NCBI GenBank assembly: GCA_052108535.1
Contig: JBQDZM010000022.1
Span: forward strand, 1-48,865
Length of the DNA: 48,865 nt
Reading direction: 5' to 3'
From: Galactobacter sp052108535
Lineage (GTDB): Bacteria > Actinomycetota > Actinomycetes > Actinomycetales > Micrococcaceae
Each line of letters opens with the position of its first letter. Position 1 is the first letter of the stretch. The position numbers and the translations under genes are program-made. Under the pieces are notes generated by a model, which worked only from the letters and a program-made list of their open reading frames with translations, was not told where the DNA came from and did no database searches. Shown one piece after another: positions 25,550 through 32,912 of the stretch.

Positions 25550-25587
25550 GACAGGGGCGGGGAACCTATCGGTTCCCCGCCCCTGTC
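25550..25587 (+). terminator. Terminator after the Lys/Ala-rich protein gene
   Basis: Perfect 17-bp arms (25550-25566, 25571-25587) with loop TATC, followed by GTGTTTG, 45 bp past the stop codon. A copy of the dispersed 9-mer follows at 25612-25620. Confidence 0.9.
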
Positions 25588-25648
25588 GTGTTTGCCATGC
25601 CCTGTTTGCCATGCCCGACGACGGTGGTCCGGTGTGGGGGAGCGTGCC

Positions 25649-27616
25649 TCAGCGCGGCAGTGTGGCGCTGAGACGGAATCCACCGCCGTCGGTCGCGTTG
25701 GCTTCTGACTGCCCGCCTACCGCCTGAGCACGCTCACGGACGCCGGCCAGGCCGAGGCCCGCTTCGGGCGCCTTGGGGGAGCCAGCGGTGGTGGCTGGCC
25801 CGTTCTCTACCGTGATCTCTACGGCGGCCTCGGTGACGAGCACGGTCACCTCGATGGTGGCGCCGGGGGAGTGCCGCACCGCATTGCTGAGTCCTTCCTG
25901 CAGGATTCGGTAGGCGGCCAACCCGGTGGCGGGTGTCGCGTCGTCGTCCTGGAGCGGATCCAGGTGGGTCGTGATGGTGGTTCCGGTGGCCCTGGTGGAC
26001 TCGATCAGGTCGGGAATCTGACCCAGTGTGGCCTGCGGCGCCAGTTCCGGTTGCGGCGCATCGGTGGGCGTGCGCAGGAGCGTGAGCAGGGACCGCATCT
26101 CGGCCAGCGCCTGCCGTGAGGAGTCCGCGATGGAACCGAACTCCGCCTGAGTGGGCTCATCCATCCCAGGTAGCCGGTACGGGGCGGTGGTGGCCTGGAC
26201 GCTGATCACCGACATGGAGTGCGCCACGACGTCGTGCAATTCTCGCGCGATCCTGGTGCGTTCATCCATTTCCTGCTGCTGTGCGCTCAGTTCTGCGCTG
26301 GTCCGCCGTTCACGGTTCAAGGCTGTGCGGCTGACGGCGAGCGCCCTGGTCCCCACGCCCAACAGTCCCACCGCGAGGGATACGGAGGCGGCCACGATGA
26401 GGCTGGCCAGCATTCCGTCGTCGAAGCGAACCACGAAAGGTGCCATGCCGATCATGCCCCAGAGCAGCCCGACGATTCCGATGACCAGTTGTGGGAAGGC
26501 CCAGGCCGCTGCGGCCCACTTCCAGTTTCGGAGCAGGGCCGTCAGTAGCACCAGTAGGCACTGCACCAGCAGAGCCGGCACCGGCCATGGCCAGGGGGCA
26601 CCGTCGGCCTGCGCGGTGCACAGCATCAGCATGGGAACCGTGAGGCTTTGCAGCGCGATGGCGGTGCCCGGGAGCTTCACTGCGAGGAGCAGTGTGGCGG
26701 ACTGCGCCACCGCGAAGACCATGGCGATGGCCGGATGAACCCCATAGATCACGGCATAGAGCGGCCAACTCACGGAGAGCATCACCACGGCTGCGGTGCT
26801 GGCTGCGATCCAGGCCCAGCCGGTCGCGGAGATCTCCGGGCTGACGAACCCACCGGCTGCGGTGGTGCGCTCCCCACCGGTTGTTCCCTGTGCGGGAGCC
26901 GCGTCCGTCCTGCGGGCCCGTTCCTCCCCAGTGGAGGAGGACGGGTTGGCTCCGCCCAAAGCTGCGCCCATCACGGTGGCATCCAGGAGTGCGAGCGCAC
27001 GCATGATCAGCGGCAGAGTGACCAGCAGGATCACGCCGCCCACAAAGTTGAACGCGTGTTCCAGCCAGATCGAATGCGTCAACGAGTGGGGTGCCTGGCC
27101 CAGGCTGAAGAAGTCAACGATCACGCCGGAGACATACACGTCCGAGTCGCCCTCGGGGATGAACCGCCCCCAGAACAGCTCTGTGATCCCGCCGAGGGCA
27201 CCTGCGGTCCAGGACACCGCCACCACGAAAGTGAACGTGTGGAGGGGGAACGCGATCACGGTCTTGTAGACCAGGTCCAACCATCTGCGTGGCTCCGAGA
27301 CCGCGGTGATGAACCCCCGCACACCCGGTCGCTTGGGTGCCAGACCCGTGCGGGTCACAGGATGGCCCCACCAACGTAGGCGGGCCCTGTCCAGGTCAGC
27401 GAAGGCACCGGCCAACCACAAGGTGATGGGCAGCAACACCACACCGACCCACACCACGATCAGGGGGACGGAGACGCTGAACATCGTGACCAGGACGATG
27501 AAGGACGCCAGGGACAGGAAGAAGCCTGGCATCACGAAACCGTAGTCGCGCAGCAGCGCCTTGAGGTTGTAGGGGGACGGGCGGCGGACCGGCGTCCCCG
27601 TGTGCGTGGTACTCAT
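25649..27616 (-). CDS. Two-component sensor histidine kinase, NarL-system type
   Basis: 655 residues from ATG at 27616, with GAGAGG 9 bp upstream (an ATG at 27625 is too close to that site). The N-terminal ~200 residues form a membrane 'sensor' region of four helices, then come a soluble linker and a second set of about six helices. HisKA_3 dimerisation has phospho-acceptor His461 in RIARELHDVVAHSMSV. The HATPase segment has the N-box QEGLSNAVRHSPG and G-box GLGLAGVRERA. The response regulator partner is divergent at 28898. It overlaps the 3' part of the upstream membrane-protein frame by about 220 bp. Confidence 0.92.
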   Translation of the reverse strand: MSTTHTGTPVRRPSPYNLKALLRDYGFVMPGFFLSLASFIVLVTMFSVSVPLIVVWVGVVLLPITLWLAGAFADLDRARLRWWGHPVTRTGLAPKRPGVRGFITAVSEPRRWLDLVYKTVIAFPLHTFTFVVAVSWTAGALGGITELFWGRFIPEGDSDVYVSGVIVDFFSLGQAPHSLTHSIWLEHAFNFVGGVILLVTLPLIMRALALLDATVMGAALGGANPSSSTGEERARRTDAAPAQGTTGGERTTAAGGFVSPEISATGWAWIAASTAAVVMLSVSWPLYAVIYGVHPAIAMVFAVAQSATLLLAVKLPGTAIALQSLTVPMLMLCTAQADGAPWPWPVPALLVQCLLVLLTALLRNWKWAAAAWAFPQLVIGIVGLLWGMIGMAPFVVRFDDGMLASLIVAASVSLAVGLLGVGTRALAVSRTALNRERRTSAELSAQQQEMDERTRIARELHDVVAHSMSVISVQATTAPYRLPGMDEPTQAEFGSIADSSRQALAEMRSLLTLLRTPTDAPQPELAPQATLGQIPDLIESTRATGTTITTHLDPLQDDDATPATGLAAYRILQEGLSNAVRHSPGATIEVTVLVTEAAVEITVENGPATTAGSPKAPEAGLGLAGVRERAQAVGGQSEANATDGGGFRLSATLPR

Positions 27617-28727
27617 CGCTGTCATCCTCTCGCGTTCTGGATCGACTCATGGGGAAAATCGACTGTTTGCTCGTCGTGTCAGCTGGGAGCCAGCGTTCAG
27701 TTCCTGGATGGGTTTCAGTTCGTAGCCGGGGCGGGGGAGCGGTGGACTTCCCGTTCACGTCAGGGTTGACGCCAGGGTTCACGCCAGGGTGGTGCCGCAC
27801 CACGGTGACGATACCGATCACCGCCACCACCGCTGCGGCCACCAACATCACGGTGACGGCCGGGGAGGGCAGTGCATACTCGTGCAGCAGCGTGGCTCCG
27901 ACCAGCACTGCGACCAGCGGGTCAAGCACCGTCAGCCCGGCCAGGACGGTTTCCGGTGGTCCTGAGGCGTAGGCCGTCTGTACCAGCCACGCTCCCACGG
28001 CGGTGACGGCGCAGATCAAGGCCACCAGGATCACCATCACCGTGAGTCCCGGGGGCTGGAACCCCGCGGCCAGCGACTCGGTCCCCGCCGAAGCGGCACC
28101 GGCCGACGAAGAACCAGCCGAAGCAGAGCCATCCGGCCGCTGGCCAAACACCAGCCGAGCCAAGATCGGCGCCACGGAGTGCACGCTCACCGCCACCATT
28201 CCGAACAACACACCGGAGACCACGACCCGGAGCAGGTGTCCGGCCCGGGTGAACAGCACCAGAGCGGCGGCGAGGAGAGCGCAGGCCAACAGGCCTGCGA
28301 GACCCCACGCCGTGTCACTAGACATAGGCACCACCCGGACGACCGTCGACGAACCGGCCACGAAGACCCCCACGCCGACCACGCAGGCCAGGATGCCTGC
28401 CAGCAGCGGGCCCGGGACCCGCAGGCCGAAGGTCCGGGCGGAGATCACCGCGGCCACCACGAGTGAAAAGACGCCGAGCGGCTGAACTAGAGCGACCGGC
28501 GCCATGGCCAGTGCCACGACGTTCAGCACCGTCGCCGTCACCACCACAGCAGTTCCCAGTAGCCACAGCGGCGTCCGCAGGCAGGAGCCCAAGGACACGG
28601 CAGTTTTGGGCCGTCCGGGTTCGGACGCGGCAGCCATGGCCAGCGCCACTCCACGGTGCTGCAGGTGGGTTCCCACGGCCAGCGCGGCTGCGCTGATCAA
28701 GGCCAAAAGACAGGCTGAAACGATCAT
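27396..28727 (-). CDS. DMT-like membrane protein with run-on 3' end
   Basis: 443 residues from ATG at 28727. About nine hydrophobic segments fill residues ~1-315 and resemble the DMT/EamA fold. After this comes a tail with a 12-bp tandem repeat (27753-27788, encoding GVNPGVNP), then about 77 codons that overlap the histidine kinase gene in another frame and encode no recognisable domain. The normal stop may have been lost by a frameshift, or the real protein ends earlier by sequence error. It is first in a minus-strand unit with the kinase gene. Substrate is unknown. Confidence 0.65.
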   Translation of the reverse strand: MIVSACLLALISAAALAVGTHLQHRGVALAMAAASEPGRPKTAVSLGSCLRTPLWLLGTAVVVTATVLNVVALAMAPVALVQPLGVFSLVVAAVISARTFGLRVPGPLLAGILACVVGVGVFVAGSSTVVRVVPMSSDTAWGLAGLLACALLAAALVLFTRAGHLLRVVVSGVLFGMVAVSVHSVAPILARLVFGQRPDGSASAGSSSAGAASAGTESLAAGFQPPGLTVMVILVALICAVTAVGAWLVQTAYASGPPETVLAGLTVLDPLVAVLVGATLLHEYALPSPAVTVMLVAAAVVAVIGIVTVVRHHPGVNPGVNPDVNGKSTAPPPRLRTETHPGTERWLPADTTSKQSIFPMSRSRTREDDSDEYHAHGDAGPPPVPLQPQGAAARLRFRDARLLPVPGVLHRPGHDVQRLRPPDRGVGRCGVAAHHLVVGRCLR

Positions 28728-28797
28728 GGCCTCGACGCTAGAGCGCGTCCGCAAACCACGGCGTCCCTCCCCGGGGTGAATCCACTGACGGTATCCC

Positions 28798-28813
28798 TCA
28801 CTCCAGAGGGTGA
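28798..28813. promoter_or_regulatory. Operator-like 16-mer, copy 1
   Basis: TCACTCCAGAGGGTGA, an imperfect palindrome, lies 71 bp upstream of the membrane-protein start and 85 bp upstream of the response-regulator start. It matches copy 2 (29635-29650) at 15 of 16 bases. A likely binding site of the divergent NarL-type regulator. Confidence 0.6.
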
Positions 28814-28897
28814 AGGTCCTGGAACCGGACCGAAACTTCGCCGCTCCTGACGCTGTGGCCAGGCAGGTTGGCGCGCACGCTGACTATCATCGAGAGC

Positions 28898-29599
28898 GTG
28901 CCTTCCTCTGATCCCGCAGCCGCCTCCTTACCCTCTGAACTCATCCGCGTGTGCATCGTGGATGACCAAGCCATGGTTCGCCAGGGTTTCGGCGCCCTGC
29001 TGGACGCGCAGCCGGACGTGAACGTGGTGGGGAGTGCGGAGGACGGCGCAGATGCAGTGGCCCTGGTGAAGCGCACGGATCCCGATGTGGTGCTCATGGA
29101 CATCCGCATGCCACGGCTCAACGGACTGGACGCCACCAGGGAAGTCCTAGCGATGCCGGGGGAGCGGCATCCCCGCATCATCATCCTGACCACCTTCGAT
29201 GCCGACGAGTACGTCTTCTCCGCGCTCAGGGCCGGAGCCTCGGGCTTCTTGCTGAAGGATGCCACCGCGGAGGATCTGATCTCGGCCGTGCGGGTCGTGG
29301 CCACGGGTGAGGCCCTGCTCTCGCCGTCCATCACCCGCAAACTCATCGAGGACTACGCCGCCAGGCCGGCCCCGCGCAAGCTTTCCTCCGCCCTCAACGC
29401 CCTCACGGACCGTGAGCTGGACGTCATGCGGCAGGTCGCCACGGGGGAGACCAACGCCGAGATCGCTGCTCGGTTGTTCTTGTCTGAGCAGACAGTGAAG
29501 ACGCATGTGTCCCGCACCCTCTCGAAATTGGGGCTGCGTGACAGGACGCAGATCGTGGTCACCGCCTACGAATCCGGGTTGGTGAACGTGGGGGACTGA
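28898..29599 (+). CDS. NarL/LuxR-family response regulator
   Basis: 233 residues from GTG at 28898; a TTG at 28868 would add ten residues. Receiver domain: acidic pair in IVDDQ, phospho-acceptor Asp68 in VLMDIRMPRLNG, Thr in ILTTF and Lys in LLKDAT. The C-terminal LuxR helix-turn-helix has LTDRELDVMRQVATGETNAEIAARL and TVKTHVSRTLSKLGL. It pairs with the divergent histidine kinase. A matching 16-bp palindromic motif lies on both sides of the gene. Confidence 0.94.
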   Translation: MPSSDPAAASLPSELIRVCIVDDQAMVRQGFGALLDAQPDVNVVGSAEDGADAVALVKRTDPDVVLMDIRMPRLNGLDATREVLAMPGERHPRIIILTTFDADEYVFSALRAGASGFLLKDATAEDLISAVRVVATGEALLSPSITRKLIEDYAARPAPRKLSSALNALTDRELDVMRQVATGETNAEIAARLFLSEQTVKTHVSRTLSKLGLRDRTQIVVTAYESGLVNVGD

Positions 29600-29609
29600 C
29601 CCCCTTTTT
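29590..29609 (+). terminator. Short terminator of the response regulator gene
   Basis: GGGGG (29590-29594) and CCCCC (29600-29604) with loop ACTGA and five T residues directly after. The stop codon of the gene lies in the loop. Confidence 0.6.
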
Positions 29610-29634
29610 GGGTCCATCCCGGGTGACCAGGACT

Positions 29635-29650
29635 TCACTCCGGAGGGTGA
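29635..29650. promoter_or_regulatory. Operator-like 16-mer, copy 2
   Basis: TCACTCCGGAGGGTGA, matching copy 1 at 15 of 16 bases, lies 87 bp upstream of the acyltransferase start. It suggests that the acyltransferase gene belongs to the same regulon. Confidence 0.6.
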
Positions 29651-29721
29651 TGCCCTGCCACTGACCGGCTACCTACTCTCGATCGAGTTCGTTGATCACC
29701 CTCGTCGTCAGGTTGCCCGTC

Positions 29722-31161
29722 ATGCCCCTCGTCTCCTCCAGTTTCCCGTATCGCCGCCCGGTGCCCGTGCCCAACCCAGTCTCGGTGCCCAACCCAATCT
29801 CCGTGGCCGGCCCGGTTCCAGTGACCAGCCCGCCCCACCCGGCACGTCCCGTTCGTGATGTCGGTATCGACGCGATCCGTGGCGGATGCTTGCTGGTCGT
29901 GGTGGTGTTGCACAGCCTGATGGTGGGTGTGCAGCGCGGAACGGACGGCGGGCTTCTGACCTCCGTGGCGTTGTCTCACACATGGGGGTTCACGGTGGCG
30001 TCCTGGTTCTTCCAGGTGATGCCGCTGTTCTTCATGGCGGGCGGATTCGCGTCCCTGACCCAGTGGCGGCGGCTGCAGTCCTCCGGTGTCTCGCCTGCCG
30101 AGTACGTGCGCGGGAGGGTCAGACGGTTGGTGCTCCCCACCGCGGTCATGGTCACGTGCGTTGGTTCGACCCTGCTTGTTGCCCGAGTCTGTGGGGCTTC
30201 CCCTGACCTGCTCGCCAGCGCCGGTCTCCACGCGGTGCAGCCGTTGTGGTTCTTGGCCGTGTACGTGGGTTGCACTGCGCTGGTACCGGCCATGGCGTGG
30301 TTGCATCAACAGCATCGGATGGCGACCTTGGCCGGGCTCGGCGCGGGAGTCGTGGTGGTGGACCTGTTGGCGCGCGTCACCGCGCCCGGTGTGGGATTCC
30401 TGAACTTGGCTCTCGTGTGGCCGTTGATGCAGCAGCTGGGCTTCCTTGTGCTCGACGGCGTGGCCGCCACATGGTCCCGCCGGCGCCTTCTCGGCGCGGC
30501 GGCCGGCTGCCTTGGCCTCTTGGGAACGCTGATGGCGCTTGGTTACTCACCGAACATGCTGGTGAACCTGAACCCACCCACCCTGGCCCTGGTGTTCCTG
30601 GGGTTGGCCCAGTTCTTCCTGCTGGTGCTCCTGCGTCCTGCCATCGACTCCGCTCTGACCGCGCCGAGGGCGGCTAAGGTCGCCACCGGCTTGAGCGCCT
30701 GGTCCATGGGCGTGTACCTGTGGCATCTGCCCATGGCTCTGCTGCTCGTCTCCGTCTTGGGTGGCCTCGGTGCTGGTCTTCCCCAGCCCGAGTCGCTGGC
30801 CTGGTGGTTCACCAGGATCCCGTGGTTACTCGCCGTCGCAGGAACCACCGTGGCTATGGTGGCGGCCGCGAAGCGGGTTGAACCGGTGCTGCTGCGTTCG
30901 CTCAGCGCTCTGGTGCGTCTCTTGCACACCATGGGTGCAGTCCAGGGTTTCACCCGGATGTCCCGGCGACTGCAGGCGAGGGCAGGGGTACGTAGCCGCT
31001 CCACACGCATGGCTGGCCCGAGCGCTGTGGCGCTGGTGTCGGTGGTGGCCGCCGTGGTCGGAACCGGTGCTGTGTTGATCCTGGGAGGCGCTTCCTGGGT
31101 CGGCGTCCCGGTAGCGGTGGTGTTGCTCTGGACGTCGGTGTTCCTGAGCAGTCAGAGATAG
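29722..31161 (+). CDS. Acyltransferase 3 family membrane protein
   Basis: 479 residues from ATG at 29722; an upstream TTG (29692) is less likely. The N-terminal ~35 residues are Pro/Val-rich with a PVPVPNPVSVPNP repeat. About ten membrane helices follow with the acyltransferase-3 opening RDVGIDAIRGGCLLVVVVLHSLM (Arg and His of the active site), FFMAGGFAS, and WSMGVYLWHLPMALLL. Such enzymes add acyl groups to cell-surface sugars or lipids. The adjacent two-component system may regulate it, since a shared operator-like motif is upstream. Confidence 0.85.
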   Translation: MPLVSSSFPYRRPVPVPNPVSVPNPISVAGPVPVTSPPHPARPVRDVGIDAIRGGCLLVVVVLHSLMVGVQRGTDGGLLTSVALSHTWGFTVASWFFQVMPLFFMAGGFASLTQWRRLQSSGVSPAEYVRGRVRRLVLPTAVMVTCVGSTLLVARVCGASPDLLASAGLHAVQPLWFLAVYVGCTALVPAMAWLHQQHRMATLAGLGAGVVVVDLLARVTAPGVGFLNLALVWPLMQQLGFLVLDGVAATWSRRRLLGAAAGCLGLLGTLMALGYSPNMLVNLNPPTLALVFLGLAQFFLLVLLRPAIDSALTAPRAAKVATGLSAWSMGVYLWHLPMALLLVSVLGGLGAGLPQPESLAWWFTRIPWLLAVAGTTVAMVAAAKRVEPVLLRSLSALVRLLHTMGAVQGFTRMSRRLQARAGVRSRSTRMAGPSAVALVSVVAAVVGTGAVLILGGASWVGVPVAVVLLWTSVFLSSQR

Positions 31162-31653
31162 GACGCCGTGAGGGTTCGGCTGATGCCGTCCAGCGTCACC
31201 GTTCCTCCGTACGGAAGGATCCACTGGGGACGGGTATGGCCAAAGGACGGTCCGACACAGACCACCGCCCCGGGGTTGTAGCTGCCGACCTGCTCGATCA
31301 CGGCGTCGCGTTGGGCAGCTCGGAACTGGGCTTGGACCGCCGCATCTGGCAGATCTTCGCCGAGCGTGGTCACCGGTGGCCTTGCCACCACAACGCCGGA
31401 AACGGCAGAGAGCAGGCCGCGTTCTCCCAGTGCTCGGCACCAGCCGCCAACCGTATCCGCGTCCGGGAGTTCTTCGCTCGTCTCCAAGAGCAGGATCGAC
31501 CTCGGGGCTGGGGCCGAAGTGGACGTGCGTTGACCCACCGTAGAAACCGGCCACTCCATGTGTCCACATCCAGTTGAGGATGTTCGTATTGTCGCTGTAG
31601 CCCATGAACACCTTGGGATCTGCGCGCAGAAGATCCGCGTCGAGGTGGGGTAC
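31152..31653 (-). pseudogene. Decayed S66 peptidase (LD-carboxypeptidase/MccF-like)
   Basis: Two frames on the minus strand carry pieces of one S66 family protein. Frame one (31653 to ~31485) has ADPKVFMGYSDNTNILNW and GFYGGSTHVHFGP, which match the nucleophile region. A frameshift leads to a second frame (to 31152) with LLLETSEELPDADTV and the C-terminal GYNPGAVV-like and TVTLDG segments. The N-terminal third and a central part of about 80-90 residues are missing. The product is therefore not functional. It is adjacent to the tRNA-Ala terminator and overlaps the acyltransferase 3' end by 10 bp. Confidence 0.75.
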
Positions 31654-31732
31654 AACGGCGATCTGTCGCCTGGACGGGGCTTGGCCGGATGCTGGAGTAC
31701 CACCATGCGCCGACGCCATCAGGGACGGGGTT

Positions 31733-31775
31733 GGATAAAAACGTAGGGCCCGGTCGTGATGACCGGGCCCTACGT
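31733..31775 (-). terminator. Terminator of the tRNA-Ala unit
   Basis: Perfect 15-bp arms (31741-31755, 31761-31775) with loop GTGAT, and TTTTATCC following on the minus strand. It ends transcription from tRNA-Ile through tRNA-Ala. Confidence 0.92.
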
Positions 31776-31781
31776 ACTCCG

Positions 31782-31854
31782 TGGAGGTAAGGGGACTCGA
31801 ACCCCTAACCCCCTGCTTGCAAAGCAGGTGCGCTACCAATTGCGCCATACCCCC
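31782..31854 (-). tRNA. tRNA-Ala (TGC)
   Basis: 73 nt on the minus strand. Acceptor stem GGGGGTA pairs with TACCTCC, giving the G3-U70 alanine identity pair. The anticodon arm CCTGC-TTTGCAA-GCAGG has anticodon TGC. The T-arm has GTTCGAGTC. CCA is not encoded. Its neighbour tRNA-Ile gives the usual Ile-Ala pair near gyrA in actinobacteria. Confidence 0.96.
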
Positions 31855-31909
31855 GAGATGATTCCCGAGTGGGAGTCTTGATCCTACCGCAGTACCTGCG
31901 AACAGGAGA

Positions 31910-32029
31910 TCAATCCAGTGGATCCGTTGCGGTTGCCCAGGAAGCTTTGTCCGCTGAGCGCTGCTTCCACCAACGTGCTCCGAACACTGCGGAGATCACG
32001 ATGGTAGCCATGACGACCAACTTCTTCAT
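31910..32029 (-). CDS. DLW-39 family small protein
   Basis: 39 residues, between tRNA-Ile and tRNA-Ala on the same strand. ATG at 32029 is preceded by AGAGGTG at 8 bp. The product starts MKKLVVMATIVISAVFGA, a short membrane or signal-like helix, followed by basic RWWKQR and a C-terminal acidic patch ending TATDPLD. Length and layout match the DLW-39 family of very small actinobacterial proteins encoded near gyrA and tRNA genes. Function is unknown. Confidence 0.75.
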   Translation of the reverse strand: MKKLVVMATIVISAVFGARWWKQRSADKASWATATDPLD

Positions 32030-32085
32030 CCAGTTCACCTCTCGACCCAGTCAACGCGATTCTTCGTTGAGGGAGGAGGGATCCG

Positions 32086-32159
32086 TGGGCGTACCAAGAC
32101 TTGAACTTGGGACCTCTTCGTTATCAGCGAAGCGCTCTAACCGCCTGAGCTATACGCCC
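32086..32159 (-). tRNA. tRNA-Ile (GAT)
   Basis: 74 nt on the minus strand. Acceptor stem GGGCGTA pairs with TACGCCC, discriminator A. The anticodon arm is CTTCG-CTGATAA-CGAAG with anticodon GAT. D- and T-arms are complete. CCA is not encoded. Confidence 0.96.
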
Positions 32160-32233
32160 TCGTCCCTCGCGGGACTCAAATAACTCTACCGGTAGAAACT
32201 GCCTTCACCAAATCGAGGATGTCCCCAGAACGC

Positions 32234-32267
32234 GTGATGCCCGGCACATTTTCATGCCGGGCATCAC
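32234..32267 (-). terminator. Terminator of gyrB-gyrA-DUF3566 unit
   Basis: 13-bp arms (32234-32246 and 32255-32267) around an 8-nt AT-rich loop, located 46 bp past the DUF3566 stop. Flanking AACGCG/CGCGTT can extend the stem. No T-run follows directly. Confidence 0.7.
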
Positions 32268-32312
32268 TACGCGTTCCGTGCGGTCATCTGGGGGATGCCG
32301 ACAGAGTAGAGA

Positions 32313-32912
32313 TCAGTCGTCTGTGAGGGTCAGCGAGACGCCACCCACCATGCTTGCAGCCAGGTTGTAGATGAACGCCGTCACCATGGCCAACGCAGAG
32401 AGCAGGACCACGTTCACCACGGCCACGATCACGGCCAAGGAGGTCACCTGACCCATAGACACGTAGTCCTTCACGTCGAAGGGTGACTGCTGGTTGGGCA
32501 GCACGTTGGCGACCAGTTCGTTGATGCGGTTGAACACGCCGGAGACGTCGAAGACGGTCCACAGCAGCACCCCGACCACCACGGTGATCACACCGAGGGC
32601 AACGGAGAGCAGGAACGCGAGCTTCAGGACGGACCAGACATCCACCTTGGACACCAGCAGGCGGGCCTTACGCACCTTCGCCTTGGGCGCCGGACGCACC
32701 AACCCTGGTTGGACACCGCGTGCCGGCTTACCCGAAGGGCGTGCTCCAGCCTTGGTCTGGGCGCCTGCGGGACGCTGGCCGCTCGCAGGACGCTGTGCTC
32801 CGGCCTGCCCGGCCGGGCGTTGCTGCCCAGGGCGCTGCTGGCTGGTGCGCGCTCCGGTCGGCGCGGCCTGAGGTTTACGACCGGACGCACCGGACCCGTT
32901 AGGTGTACTCAC
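32313..32912 (-). CDS. DUF3566 membrane protein
   Basis: 199 residues. The N-terminal ~75 residues are low-complexity (Ala/Gln/Pro/Arg/Gly, repeated QRPAG). The C-terminal DUF3566 domain has two membrane helices (VWSVLKLAFLLSVALGVITV and the one in VVNVVLLSALAMVTAF) with the conserved KVDVWSVLK start. It follows gyrA with a 4-bp overlap, the typical actinobacterial arrangement. Role unknown; a transmembrane factor near division or replication genes is only inferred. Confidence 0.9.
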   Translation of the reverse strand: MSTPNGSGASGRKPQAAPTGARTSQQRPGQQRPAGQAGAQRPASGQRPAGAQTKAGARPSGKPARGVQPGLVRPAPKAKVRKARLLVSKVDVWSVLKLAFLLSVALGVITVVVGVLLWTVFDVSGVFNRINELVANVLPNQQSPFDVKDYVSMGQVTSLAVIVAVVNVVLLSALAMVTAFIYNLAASMVGGVSLTLTDD

